DNA from: Chryseolinea sp. H1M3-3
Lineage (GTDB): Bacteria > Bacteroidota > Bacteroidia > Cytophagales > Cyclobacteriaceae
Assembly (NCBI RefSeq): GCF_029360725.1
Contig: NZ_JARKMY010000004.1
Span: 98,858 to 162,857, forward strand
DNA length: 64,000 nucleotides
Direction of reading: 5' to 3'
Below, one piece after another: positions 37,615-47,769 of the stretch (position 1 is the first letter of the stretch; every line of letters starts with the position of its first letter). A program made the position numbers and the translations under genes. The notes beneath the pieces were generated by a model. It made no database searches. It was not told the origin of the DNA and was given only the letters and a program-made list of their open reading frames with translations.

Positions 37615-37890
37615 ATGCTCAAAGTTTATCAAAATAACGCCCAACCTTTTGTACATAGAACCTCTGGTGTTAAAAGCTACTTTTTTGTTAGATACGCAAA
37701 ATTGTTATCGGCCCATTGGTCTTCCGTTTCACAGGAAGCTTACACCTGGCCTAGGCGTCTCGGAGTTATAGCGCCACCGTTGATACGAAGCAACGTTCAA
37801 ATTTAGTAATAATGTTCATACGAAGCACTTCGCACGCCATAACGCCAAACCTTTGTTAAGGCAGTTTTTTTCCAGTCGTTACGTTGCTGT

Positions 37891-38877
<987 letters not shown>

Positions 38878-38943
38878 TTATCTAACACCGTAAAGGTTGT
38901 TCAATAAAAAATGAAACCATTTGCCATTAGGCAAAAAGTGATC

Positions 38944-39513
38944 TTAGCGGATATTTTTTCTTATTCTGCTCAATGAAGATTGCGTAATTCCTAAATAAGA
39001 AGCGATGAATGACAAGGGCACACGATTTACCAACGTCGGGAATTTTTCAATGAAGTCACGATAGCGTGTAGTCGCATCGTGCGAAACCAATCCGCCTCGT
39101 CTTTCAATTTTTTCTCTATGATATTTAGCAGTTATTTTTTGAATAATCGCATCCCAACCAATAACCGTTTCGGTAATTTCTTTCCAATCTTGTTTTGAAA
39201 AAACAACCATTTTGCAGTCCGTAATTGCCGATACATATTCAGAAGGGATATAAACTTCGTCAATCGTGCTGCCCGACAAGATCAAATGGTTTTCGTCAAT
39301 AAAATAACGAGTAATTTCTTCGCCTTTGTTGTTGTAGTAATAAACACGAAGAACACCATCAGTAAGGAAACCTATTTGTTTAACCGTTTTTCCAGCTTCC
39401 CAATAATAATCGTCTTTGCGAAGTTCCAACTCCCCTGCTTTGCTTTTAATAAGGTCAACTTGTTGTTTGTTCAAATTGCCAAACTGTAAAACATAGTCAA
39501 TAAATTTTTCCAT
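38944..39513 (-). CDS. Crp/Fnr-family transcriptional regulator
   Basis: Protein of 189 residues. A cyclic-nucleotide-binding-like beta barrel at about 15-120 (V-K-Q-I-G-F-L-T-D-G-V-L-R, G-E-E-I-T-R-Y-F-I) is followed by a helical linker and a C-terminal winged helix with F-I-A-S-Y-L-G-I-T-Q-S-S-L-S-R-I near 168-184. The arginine-glutamate pair of true cAMP sites is not obvious, so ligand binding is uncertain, as in most Bacteroidota members. It probably regulates the aldo/keto reductase gene downstream. Confidence 0.9.
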   Translation of the reverse strand: MEKFIDYVLQFGNLNKQQVDLIKSKAGELELRKDDYYWEAGKTVKQIGFLTDGVLRVYYYNNKGEEITRYFIDENHLILSGSTIDEVYIPSEYVSAITDCKMVVFSKQDWKEITETVIGWDAIIQKITAKYHREKIERRGGLVSHDATTRYRDFIEKFPTLVNRVPLSFIASYLGITQSSLSRIRKNIR

Positions 39514-39591
39514 TCAGCAAAGTTAGGAATTGTTCTTTGTGGGGCATTTGTCATTTGGTAAAAAAAGCTCGTGTCAATCGTTACAAACATC

Positions 39592-39823
39592 AAGCATCGT
39601 TGCATGATAGGTCTGCTCTATGGTGCCGGACCGACTCAATGAGTTCGGCATGCCCGAGGTCTCTAACATAAACAGCGCTGCCATGCAAATCAAAGTCGCG
39701 CAAGGAAAAGAAAACAACGATCGGTTTACCATGCTGCCCGCATTTATTCCCGAAGATCTAGCAACATTTTTCCGCCAGAACCAGAATACAATTGAAATGA
39801 GTTGCCAATTCTATTTCACATGA
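39592..39823 (+). pseudogene. Fragment of a tyrosine recombinase
   Basis: Two plus-strand frames joined by a one-base shift near 39630 read K-H-R-C-M-I-G-L-L-Y-G-A-G and then R-L-N-E-F...I-N-S-A-A-M-Q-I-K-V-A-Q-G-K, N-D-R-F-T-M-L-P. This matches the catalytic-core start of the recombinase at 59098-60015 (K-H-R-V-L-I-G-V-L-Y-G-C-G-L-R, V-R-Q-G-K-G-R-K-D-R-Y-V-P-L). Both ends are missing. The rest of 39514-39878 holds no gene. Confidence 0.65.
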
Positions 39824-39878
39824 AGTGCTTGTTTCGAATGAAGACGCAGACGCTCAACAAATCGGTAAGTCAGCCAAT

Positions 39879-41744
39879 CTAATTTTCCCTTGTCTCAGTC
39901 CAGACATTATTGCTTTTGTCAATATCAACATCAAAGTCGTTTCCTAATGCAATTTTCTTAATTGAACCATTCGAGCGCATTTTAATGGTATACACATCAT
40001 TCCCTTTTGACCAGCACGATATGTCATTTTTGTATGATTGCTGTGTGCCGTCCTCAAAGAAAATGGTGAGATGAATTGGCACCATACCAATACCAATTTT
40101 TTGAATCGTTATGATGTAGTTGTGCCTTTTCTTTGATACGCTTTTTATAGCGAGGTCTGGGGATATCTTTGAGAAAAACCAGTCGTTCCAAAACCAGTTT
40201 AAGTCAGTTCTTGACCCAGTGTTGAGGCAATTGAAAAAATCATAGGGAGATGGGTGCTTTCCTTTCCAATTATCTATAAAAAAACGCAATGCTTCTGAGA
40301 ATTTTTCATCACCTAGCATCTCCTTCACATAGTGAAATCCAAGCGCAGGTTTCAAATCTTTATTTGAGAATCTTGATTTACGATGCAGTTGTGGTGTAAG
40401 CGTAACAACAGGGTTGTCATAATCGGTTCCGGCAGTTTGGTTTACATCGCTAATATCATAATGCATAGGAACTTCAGGAGCGATTATGGGATGTAACGTA
40501 AATTCCGACAGTGTTGCCAGTCCCTCATCCAAAAAAGAATACTTGGTTTCATTGGTGCCAACATAAAAAGGAAACAGGGTATGAAAGACTTCGTGTGCCG
40601 TAAATTCTACTATTTGCTGTGGATCTTCAAAAGGCAAATTATTAACCATCATAGGATACTCCATTGCGTCAAGTCCTTCAAAAATTGTTATGTGCGGATA
40701 CGGAAATGGAATTTTCGGAAAGATATAACTCATGCTTGATACGGTACCACGCGCGTATTTGATAACCGAATCATATTGAACATGATCAGGATTGTAAACA
40801 GCATCGACACGAACTCTTTTGTTAGCCACCGAATCAACGAGTACACTGGAAGATTTCCAGATGTAATGATTGCTTGTCATGAAAGCTACGTCTTGAACAT
40901 TAGCGGCGTCGAATATCCATGTATGGTGTTTCCCTTTCCTGCAAATATCCTTCGAAGAGATGTCATCCTTTGTAATGACGTCAACGATACGTTCACTATT
41001 ACTCGCTGTTTGAATTAACTGTACGTATTTCTCATTCAGAACGTCGTTCGCGTTTGCTAAATTCCCTGTACACCAAACCTGATAGTCACCGGGCACAGTA
41101 ATTTCGACATGAAAATTTCCGTAATCATTATAGAATTCATCGAATCCGGTGTATGGATATTCGTTCCATCCATCGATGTCATCATACACCGTAACACGAG
41201 GAAAAAAATAGGCGACTACAAAAGCACCATCATCCACCTGGCCTGTGCGGATGAAAGAGCCTTGGTTTAGTATGTATGAATACTTTACCTTAATGCTTGT
41301 CTTGGTCTGCGGCAAAACAGTCACGCCTCCCAACGTCATGTTTGTTCCTCGGATGGAGATTGCGCTGGAATTTACAAAGCGGCCGTTAATAAAAATGGAG
41401 TCTATCTCGACACCGTTGCCCAGATCTTCTTTTGAAATTGGTTTGGTTCGGACTGATTCAGTTTTGTATAAGTTAGGATAGAGCTTGAAGATAATTTTGG
41501 AGAGTGTGTCAGGGCTGTCATTTAAATATTCAATATCGACATGCCCGGACACTTGCCTTGTGTCAGGAGAAAATCGAACACGGATGGAATAATTAGCTCG
41601 ATTTTGCCAATAGTTCTTCCCCGGCAAACCATTCATCGCGCGAACATGAGTCAGATAGCTGTTCTTAAAATTGGTGGCAATGGGTAACTGCGTTTGAGCG
41701 AAGCATTGAAGACTGGCAAAGACAAGTATCGTAATTCGAAACAT
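39879..41744 (-). CDS. M1-family metallopeptidase, secreted
   Basis: Zinc aminopeptidase-like protein of about 621 residues. Start placed at M-F-R-I-T-I-L-V (41744) for a clean signal peptide ending C-F-A-Q. The N-terminal beta domain (about 30-230) has the V-D-I-E-Y-L-N-D motif. The catalytic site is H-E-V-F-H near 383 with the third ligand in L-D-E-G-L-A near 404. The usual G-x-M-E-N loop is replaced by D-A-M-E-Y-P-M near 357, which may change exopeptidase specificity. Likely periplasmic or surface peptide trimming. Confidence 0.88.
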   Translation of the reverse strand: MFRITILVFASLQCFAQTQLPIATNFKNSYLTHVRAMNGLPGKNYWQNRANYSIRVRFSPDTRQVSGHVDIEYLNDSPDTLSKIIFKLYPNLYKTESVRTKPISKEDLGNGVEIDSIFINGRFVNSSAISIRGTNMTLGGVTVLPQTKTSIKVKYSYILNQGSFIRTGQVDDGAFVVAYFFPRVTVYDDIDGWNEYPYTGFDEFYNDYGNFHVEITVPGDYQVWCTGNLANANDVLNEKYVQLIQTASNSERIVDVITKDDISSKDICRKGKHHTWIFDAANVQDVAFMTSNHYIWKSSSVLVDSVANKRVRVDAVYNPDHVQYDSVIKYARGTVSSMSYIFPKIPFPYPHITIFEGLDAMEYPMMVNNLPFEDPQQIVEFTAHEVFHTLFPFYVGTNETKYSFLDEGLATLSEFTLHPIIAPEVPMHYDISDVNQTAGTDYDNPVVTLTPQLHRKSRFSNKDLKPALGFHYVKEMLGDEKFSEALRFFIDNWKGKHPSPYDFFNCLNTGSRTDLNWFWNDWFFSKISPDLAIKSVSKKRHNYIITIQKIGIGMVPIHLTIFFEDGTQQSYKNDISCWSKGNDVYTIKMRSNGSIKKIALGNDFDVDIDKSNNVWTETREN

Positions 41745-42031
41745 ATTATCAGTTTGCTCAAAATTATAGAAATATAGGCAAGGACACTTCAATGAACAGC
41801 TTTCGTTTCGCCGGCTTTTTCAGGAGATCGGCAGTTTATTGGCTTCACATTCTGAAAAGAGGAATTTATCACAGAAATCATCGCACTTGACCATTAACAA
41901 CAACAGCCACCGAATCACGCGCTGCAACGGAAAGGCTAACACATCGGCAAGTCAAAACTCATCACCTAAAAAACGGTTAAGAAAAGCAATTCAACTCCTA
42001 TAGCCTGTAGGCAAACCTCCTGTTCTTCAGT

Positions 42032-42133
42032 TCAACACAGGCTTACATCGAAACACCAACAAAAAAAGACTACATTTCGTAGTCTCTCACATCGTGTGTT
42101 GGCCGTTCGTTTAAGCCTTATTTGTTGTAGCTG
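42032..42133 (-). repeat. attC-like repeat with internal hairpin
   Basis: Arms AACACAGGCTTACATCGAAA and (other strand) AACAAATAAGGCTTAAACGA both continue to a shared C-C-A-A-C end. The centre holds a perfect AGACTAC...GTAGTCT hairpin (42067-42085). It is homologous over its whole length to 51703-51804 and lies 3' of the 42150-42518 gene. Confidence 0.7.
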
Positions 42134-42149
42134 GTGCGCGTTCACCAAC

Positions 42150-42518
42150 CTAAATTTTGAAACCCTTTCTCACTTGATCAACTCGTCCATTTTTTATTCC
42201 AATATCTTTCAGATGGTCAACTAGTCGGCAAAACTCCCTTTCAAATTTTTTCCTTAAGTCAGTGTCTTCAATCCAAATTTCCCACAATGCCCCTGCTCCA
42301 CCAAAAAGATCTGGGCTGACAACAAGTTCCTTAAATTTTTCTTTGTCCCTTTGAGTTGCTGAGAGTCTTATTTCAGATAATCGGGCTACATAGAATCCAA
42401 ATCCTGACTTTATAAGTGTGTCGCCAAGTTGGTCTATTAACTTTGAGAGCAATTCAACCTTCTCATCGGAGAAATCTATTGCCGATTCTTTTTTGTTTAT
42501 GAAGTCAAAAAATCCCAT
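42150..42518 (-). CDS. Hypothetical protein, cassette-like
   Basis: Protein of 122 residues, no recognised family. It begins M-G-F-F-D-F-I-N-K-K, an opening shared by other small proteins here (61457-62167 begins M-G-L-F-D-F-F-K). It is predominantly helical and charged, with L-L-S-K-L-I-D-Q-L-G-D-T and F-E-R-E-F-C-R-L-V-D-H-L-K-D-I-G. An attC-like repeat follows its stop codon within 20 bp. Confidence 0.55.
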   Translation of the reverse strand: MGFFDFINKKESAIDFSDEKVELLSKLIDQLGDTLIKSGFGFYVARLSEIRLSATQRDKEKFKELVVSPDLFGGAGALWEIWIEDTDLRKKFEREFCRLVDHLKDIGIKNGRVDQVRKGFKI

Positions 42519-42707
42519 CGATCCTAAATTACTTTTAGCACTTCACTAATCTGTCCAGCGCATGAGCTACAACGGTTTACAGCAACAAGAAGTTGGCGCA
42601 TTTTCGAAGCACATGCCGATAGCCATCGGAACTGTCAACCAGCACTGAACTGGGTACGAAGCACAAAGCTTCATTTACCCACCGAACCCAATTTTTTGTA
42701 GGTGCCG

Positions 42708-43370
42708 TTAGCGGTTCGTTGCATATATTTTTTGCACTCCCGATTTAATTTGTACAAAGTCTTCATACTTGGTAAAATACTCCAGTCCCAAAACTAATAG
42801 CATCGAACTCAGATTATATACTTTCTGCATGATGACTGCCAAACCCAAATAACCAAAACCAAATAGGGAAAAGAAACAGTAAAAAGTTAATAAGCAAATA
42901 ATACAGCAGAATTTAAGTAAGTGAAGTTTTGACTTTAGGATAAATACTGTAATCGTAAATAAACCAAATAATGTTAAAATGATCGATATCGTTCCCAGGT
43001 CATGAAAGGGTGTTGCAATTAAAAAAATAAATAATATGTTAGCGACGCCTATGAATTTTAAAATATTTGCCCATTGTCTTGAAGGGATCTTTTTTGACAT
43101 ATTGATAAAAAAAATTCCATAACCAACCGAGTGGAATGCCATTCCAATAAGTGCCCAAATCCAGCCAGGATTTTCCGAACCATTTATCGCCTTTGTTGCA
43201 AACAAATTGCTTAGAAAATTTTTCGACCAGTCAAACCCTATAGAATTTTTGTCAAGCAACGAGCCGCCTGGATAAACTATGGTTGCTATTACGATCAAAA
43301 TCACGGAAATGACCATACATATCAAAACCGCATATTTCCTAACTATCTGCTTAATTGTTAAACTTTCCAT
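42708..43370 (-). CDS. Six-helix membrane protein (DUF998-like)
   Basis: Protein of 220 residues with hydrophobic helices at about 13-34, 73-92, 102-120, 124-144, 148-170 and 172-192. The Y-P-G-G-S-L-L-D motif after the first helix resembles DUF998 proteins. No catalytic residue is evident. The stop codon falls inside a GCCGTTAGCGG end like those of the nearby palindromes, whose left part (CTACAACGGTTTACAGC near 42564) is recognisable but eroded. Confidence 0.65.
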   Translation of the reverse strand: MESLTIKQIVRKYAVLICMVISVILIVIATIVYPGGSLLDKNSIGFDWSKNFLSNLFATKAINGSENPGWIWALIGMAFHSVGYGIFFINMSKKIPSRQWANILKFIGVANILFIFLIATPFHDLGTISIILTLFGLFTITVFILKSKLHLLKFCCIICLLTFYCFFSLFGFGYLGLAVIMQKVYNLSSMLLVLGLEYFTKYEDFVQIKSGVQKIYATNR

Positions 43371-43676
43371 TTATCGACTAAGTGATGCATTGTGGTAGCA
43401 AGTTAGCTTGCAATGACTGCCAACAAAAAAGTGTTTTATACAAAATCCAAGCAAAAAAATAATCTTTTAAAAGAAGATTAGCAATGGAACACCACAATTT
43501 GATTTGCTGCATGCACTCATGGATTTCGTGTAAAATAACGTTGAACGATACCTGTTCTTGATTTGACCGCAGATGAATTCATCGTCGGGCCTGCCACTAA
43601 ATCCCCTGGTTGCCCGGTTTTCTTTTACGATACACAAAGCTTGTTTATTTACCTTAATGCTGCAAAAGAATCGACG

Positions 43677-43707
43677 CACACCGCAGCCAACTTTCGGTGT
43701 GTTTTTT
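43677..43707 (+). terminator. Rho-independent terminator
   Basis: Stem CACACCG (43677-43683) and CGGTGTG (43695-43701), 11-base loop, followed by six T residues. It points rightward, although no intact plus-strand gene precedes it. Confidence 0.75.
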
Positions 43708-43775
43708 AAAATTCTTTTTTCAATTAATTTTCAGATGCCTGACAAAATAGCAGGCCTTTAAAATGTCTGACTATT

Positions 43776-43858
43776 GATTCGATCATGATTCGATCATGAT
43801 TCGATGGCAGTTCGAGCGGGAATTAGGTGTTTAAGTGTTTAGGTGTTTTGGTGTTTAG
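43776..43858 (+). repeat. Two short tandem repeats
   Basis: First, an 11 bp unit GATTCGATCAT repeated three times (43776-43806, last copy partial). Second, an 8 bp unit GTGTTTAG repeated four times with two mismatches (43827-43858). They lie 3' of the broken Omp85-like gene. Confidence 0.85.
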
Positions 43859-43953
43859 GTTGGGGTAATTTGAAGGTGCAAGCGATGGCACGAAAGCAGT
43901 GTTGGGCTATCGCGTTATTGATTCGGTGTTTGGGTTAGTAGTCGACTGTATAA

Positions 43954-45194
43954 TTAAAAAACTTCATTCAATCCTAAGTAGAATCCTTGTGCTCCGTAGT
44001 GCCCGAAAGCATAATCAATACTCAGGTTTACTCTTGATTTTTTATTAATCATCACCCGTAGGCCAGCCCCATAACCAACATCATAATAGTCGAACAATTT
44101 AATATTTGCATCAGTATTGGACGCGGTAGTACCATTTACAAATACAACCATGCCCCAGGTGTCCTTTACTTTTTGCAACGGCACACGGTATTCCAATTCA
44201 TTATAAATCAAATTCTGTCCTCTGAACCGGCCTTGTGTGTAGGCTCTGCCAGACCGCCCAAACTGATCCCATCCTAAAGCGGGCAAATCCAGATAAGGTA
44301 CTTTACCACTGGTCACAAACCATCCATAGGTCCAAAATCCAACTAAATGTCGCGGTCGATTTTTGGATAGATGAAGATAGTCTCGGTATTCCAACCAAAG
44401 CACGGTCGAGTTTTTTGAGCTTCCTAAAAATTCAGGATTTACTTTAAAGTTGACGAAGCATACCGGCCTTTATAGGGATTTACAGCATTGTCACGACTAT
44501 CGTACAAAATATTCAATGATATACCTGAAGAAGTATATTTTTCAGGATCGAAACCATACCTGGTGCTATAAGCGTAATGGCTTGTGATCGTATTGGGAAT
44601 GCTGTCGAAGTATAAAAGCTGATCGTTAATCTGATAATGATAATCAAAATGATATCCCACCCCGGCAAAAAAACGGGTATCGTTAATTCGCTTTAACAGG
44701 GTGTTGTAAATGCGGAAAAAATTAAACTCCATCATCTGTTCAGAGTCGATAGGTTTATATGGATTGTCGGTATAGTCGGCAAATCCGGTACCAGCTGGTT
44801 TTGATGACTGCGGCCCCGTGCCTAATCCGTAGGTAGGCTGAGAGGTAAGAAAAAAGCGAATATCAGTCATCATGTTCCACTTGTCACCTTCAAAAAAGGT
44901 ATTTGCTTTTGCAGTAACAATTAGCTGCTTTTTTGTAGTATAGATCAGCGTACCCAGTGCACTAGAAAGTGTTGTGTTAGAAGGATCACCCATTAACCAA
45001 TAAGCGCCTGGTGCAAACCCGAACATCCATCCGGAAGTAGGATTTGCTGCAACCACAGGCAAAGGAATTAGTTTTACTCGGGACTCCTTTTTATTGGCCA
45101 CTTCTTTATTGGTCACTTTGATTGAGTCTTGTCCGTATGCTGACAAAACCATTTCGCTAACCAGGAGCATTGTAAATAAAATTCTGCATTCCAT
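43954..45194 (-). pseudogene. Omp85/BamA-like outer-membrane barrel split by a frameshift
   Basis: Two minus-strand frames (45194-44439, 251 codons; 44403-43954, 149 codons) are parts of one ~410-residue surface-antigen (D15) barrel. The first ends N-P-Y-K-G-R-Y-A-S-S then a stop; shifting one base at about 44440 continues F-K-V-N-P-E-F-L-G-S-S into the second part, which ends G-L-N-E-V-F like a barrel C-terminus. A signal peptide ends S-A-Y-G-Q. There are no POTRA repeats, as in patatin-associated or small Omp85 forms. Either a true pseudogene or a one-base sequence error. Confidence 0.8.
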
Positions 45195-45925
45195 ATCGTG
45201 TAACGATTACTGTGTGCATGTGGGTGGAATCCTTTCCCCTAAAATCGATTTCTTAAATCGTCGGCCAGCCTATCCTTTATCGGATTAAATATTTCTTTGT
45301 CGTCGATGGCCCCATGTTAGTAAGTCTATGTTGAACTAAACCTTCGGCAGTTTGTCTCTCCACATTCCTGTCTGCTGATCTGAAGATACACTTTTCACAC
45401 CTTTGATGCTAACATTAATCAATACTTTATGAGCCTCAAAAAGAAAGATTTCTTCACCGTCGTGAAGCAGGCATGTGATACTGTGCCTGAGTTGAGATCC
45501 ACTTCCATCAGTTCGTTGAAGAGCAACGCTCGGACAAACAGCGAGAGCTCTTGCAAAAGAACCTTGTCCATATGGATCCCTCCTTTGAGAATCCCTTGAA
45601 TCCAATTATCGGAGTCCCTTTTTTTAATCTGTGAAATTAATCTAAGTCAGATTTTCTCTGTCATCTGATCTCATTTTGCGCATGACATCCAACGTTCGAA
45701 TATAAATCGTTCCGGCAGTACGTTGCTTAATTAGAAAACTCTCCAGCATTCGGATATGCCTACCGTTAGAAAAAACACTTTCCATCTACACAACAATCCC
45801 CATAACCAGAAAAAATGTACTTACCGCTACCGACCGCGTGTCGCCTTAGCTTTAGCGGCGGCGCAAGCTCCCGTGCAACACCGGCGTCACGCTGGGCCGT
45901 GCCAGGCGCGCGTAAGCCTTGTTTA
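45195..45925. other. Spacer with degenerate coding sequence and two attC-like sites
   Basis: About 730 bp. An 89-codon minus frame at 45336 is not protein-like. On the plus strand, 45428 onward reads M-S-L-K-K-K-D-F-F-T-V-V-K-Q-A-C and later E-E-Q-R-S-D-K-Q-R-E-L-L-Q in another frame, suggesting a decayed gene. The 13 bp ACTAAACCTTCGG at 45335 recurs at 59033, next to the IS91-type element. Confidence 0.4.
45692..45775 (-). repeat. attC-like repeat
   Basis: Left arm AACGTTCGAATATAAATCG; right arm, other strand, AACGGTAGGCATATCCGAAT; inner CCGGCAG/CTCCAGC. Its right half (from about 45716) is homologous to 61266-61320, where the left half is missing beside the IS91-type element. Confidence 0.6.
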
Positions 45926-45936
45926 TTAGCTGCCGT
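45874..45936 (-). repeat. attC-like repeat, GC-rich type
   Basis: GCAACACCGGCGTCACGC ... GTAAGCCTTGTTTATTAGC. Homologous to 61388-61448 including the 100 bp in front of it (CAATCCCCATAAC, CTCACCGCTA or equivalent). It overlaps the 3' end of the serine hydrolase gene. Confidence 0.55.
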
Positions 45937-47005
45937 AATTTTCTTTTAGTTTTCTCATCAAAAACCTTACCCCTTGTTGCGTCTCTTGATTAAAGGAATT
46001 TGTAAAAATTATGTAGGCTCTTCCTTTTATTCTGTCGATATGAACAAGCGTATAATATGTCCCTGCTGTACCTGAATGTGTTGAAAGTTCATTACCGTTT
46101 TCATAAATATTATACCAACCCAAAGAATAGTGGTCGATTCCTTTGTGTAAAAATTGATATGTTTTAGCAGTTAGATAATTATTATGCCCTTTTAGTCCTT
46201 GTATATTTAATTGAATAAATTTTGCATAATCTTTTAATTTGATGTTCATATCACCGGCTGGTTCTGTATAATCCAAATGATAGTCTGTATTTGAAGGAAC
46301 TGGTAATAATTTACCATTTTCAAAACTATGTCCCCACGTATCTTTCTGGTGTTGATTTTCGGGCCAAGATAATTTTACATTTAACTTTAAATCTTTATTG
46401 AATACTTTCTCGACTAACACCTCCCAAGTCTTACCGGTCGCTTTTTCTAACATTAATGTAGCCAAGGTGTATCCTGCATTTGAATAGATGAACGGTGTTT
46501 GTTCATCAAGTTTTACAGGTTCTAACGTTAGGACAAACTGTCCAAATTGTTTTCTTTTTTCTGGTTTTGTTCCTTTGTAGTCTGGCATTTGTGGGTCGCC
46601 TTCTCCTTGAAATGGCCATATTCCCGCCTTGTGTGAAAGTAGATCCTGTAGTGTTATGCTCGTATATTCGGGCTTGCTTTTTTCTCTCCACTCTGGAAAT
46701 AAATCGAAGAATTTGGTGGTCCATTTCAATTTTCCTTTTTCCACATATTTAGCAATAATAAACGCTGTCATTGCTTTGGTATTAGAGCCAATATGAAATC
46801 GGTCATTTAGAGTTGCAGTGTCTGGCAGATCTATGGAGTGCCTCCCCAATGCAGCAATTTCTAATGCGGATTTGGAATCAATTACAGCATAGCTGATCTC
46901 GGGAATATTGTATGCCTTACGGATTGAGTCGGCAAATTGAATAGTCTTTTGTCCAAAGCTTAAACTCGCAATGGACAGAAATATTATTGTCGTTATTTTC
47001 CTCAT
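45926..47005 (-). CDS. Class C beta-lactamase-type serine hydrolase, secreted
   Basis: Protein of 359 residues with a signal peptide ending S-F-G-Q. It has S-N-T-K near 72 (nucleophile and base), Y-S-N near 172 and H-S-G-T-A-G near 311, the full triad of the AmpC/DD-peptidase/esterase superfamily. Length fits the family. It could act on muropeptides, D-amino-acid peptides or esters; beta-lactam resistance is not implied. It is a single gene in the cassette-like series. Confidence 0.88.
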   Translation of the reverse strand: MRKITTIIFLSIASLSFGQKTIQFADSIRKAYNIPEISYAVIDSKSALEIAALGRHSIDLPDTATLNDRFHIGSNTKAMTAFIIAKYVEKGKLKWTTKFFDLFPEWREKSKPEYTSITLQDLLSHKAGIWPFQGEGDPQMPDYKGTKPEKRKQFGQFVLTLEPVKLDEQTPFIYSNAGYTLATLMLEKATGKTWEVLVEKVFNKDLKLNVKLSWPENQHQKDTWGHSFENGKLLPVPSNTDYHLDYTEPAGDMNIKLKDYAKFIQLNIQGLKGHNNYLTAKTYQFLHKGIDHYSLGWYNIYENGNELSTHSGTAGTYYTLVHIDRIKGRAYIIFTNSFNQETQQGVRFLMRKLKENYGS

Positions 47006-47026
47006 TTCTTTGGTGCCGTATTATGG

Positions 47027-47117
47027 CGGCTAACGCCGATGAATGCGGCGTTTAAATTTGCCTTGGTGTTAAAAAATAATAAACAATTTAACTGACGCAT
47101 ACATGTTGTTGCGCGTT
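47027..47117 (-). repeat. attC-like repeat
   Basis: Left arm AACGCCGATGAATGCGGCG, continuing TTTAAATTTG; right arm, other strand, AACAACATGTATGCGTCAGT, continuing TAAATTG. The arms match well with a one-base offset near the AAC ends. It lies 18 bp 3' of the VOC gene stop. Confidence 0.7.
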
Positions 47118-47134
47118 CATACTTTTCAATCAAA

Positions 47135-47557
47135 CTACTCCTCAATTTTAAATGCTGGGTTCCAAACTACTTCCCATAAATGTTGGTCGAGATCTTGGAA
47201 ATACCCAGCATAACCACCATAAAATGTATCCTGAGCTGGTTTCACAATTTTTGCTCCGGCATTTTTTGCCTGTTCCATAACATCATCTACTTCTTCTTTA
47301 CTTGCAACATTATGTCCAATTGTAAAATCCGTTGCAGAAGGCTCTTTTTGAGTTAATTGAGTGTCGTTTGAAATACTTTTTCTAGGCCATAGGGCAAGTT
47401 TTACGCCATGCTGCAAATCAAAGAATGCTACGGCTCCGAATTCAAATTCTTTTCCAATAATTCCGTCTGTGGACAATCCAAGTCCATCTCTATAAAATTC
47501 AACTGCTTTTTCTAAGTCATCTACCCCTAATGTCAATACCGTGATTCTAGGTTCCAT
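47135..47557 (-). CDS. VOC family (glyoxalase-like) protein
   Basis: Protein of 140 residues with two beta-alpha-beta-beta-beta modules: V-L-T-L-G-V-D-D-L-E-K-A-V-E-F-Y-R-D-G-L-G-L near 6-27 and the second half starting T-D-F-T-I-G-H-N-V, ending Y-F-Q-D-L-D-Q-H-L-W-E-V. The putative metal ligands (H in the second strand region, E in W-E-V) are present. VOC proteins act on glutathione adducts, aromatic diols or antibiotics; nothing here narrows the choice. Confidence 0.85.
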   Translation of the reverse strand: MEPRITVLTLGVDDLEKAVEFYRDGLGLSTDGIIGKEFEFGAVAFFDLQHGVKLALWPRKSISNDTQLTQKEPSATDFTIGHNVASKEEVDDVMEQAKNAGAKIVKPAQDTFYGGYAGYFQDLDQHLWEVVWNPAFKIEE

Positions 47558-47617
47558 GCTTTGTAGATTTTTTTAGTAATATTTAGTCGTCTCAGGTCGA
47601 TTTTTGTTTGTATGACG

Positions 47618-47748
47618 CACAACGCCTAGCTATGGGACGTATGCGATGTGTCATACCCACATCGTTGTCCAGCGTTGCTGCCGAAATTTAATTAGACACA
47701 ATTTAGGAACCTACAACGGCGTATGTTTTATCGCTATTGTTGTAGCAC
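47618..47748 (-). repeat. attC-like repeat
   Basis: Left arm AACGCCTAGCTATGGGACG; right arm, other strand, AACAATAGCGATAAAAC. A long central part includes a nested ATGCGATGTG...CACATCG hairpin. It lies just 3' of the 47770-48198 gene. Confidence 0.5.
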
Positions 47749-47769
47749 GTGCGCGTCACGCGTCTTTTT

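Larger units (their letters stand above)
43371..43953. other. Gene-poor stretch with relic and short tandem repeats
   Basis: About 580 bp. A plus-strand open stretch near 43540-43707 (P-V-L-D-L-T-A-D-E-F, P-V-F-F-Y-D-T-Q-S-L-F) lacks a start and ends in a terminator; it may be the tail of a lost gene. Two tandem repeats follow (43776-43858). Confidence 0.4.

Noticed and set aside
45336..45605. 89-codon minus-strand ORF
   Set aside because: Composition is not protein-like; the plus strand shows a better, though decayed, reading frame.
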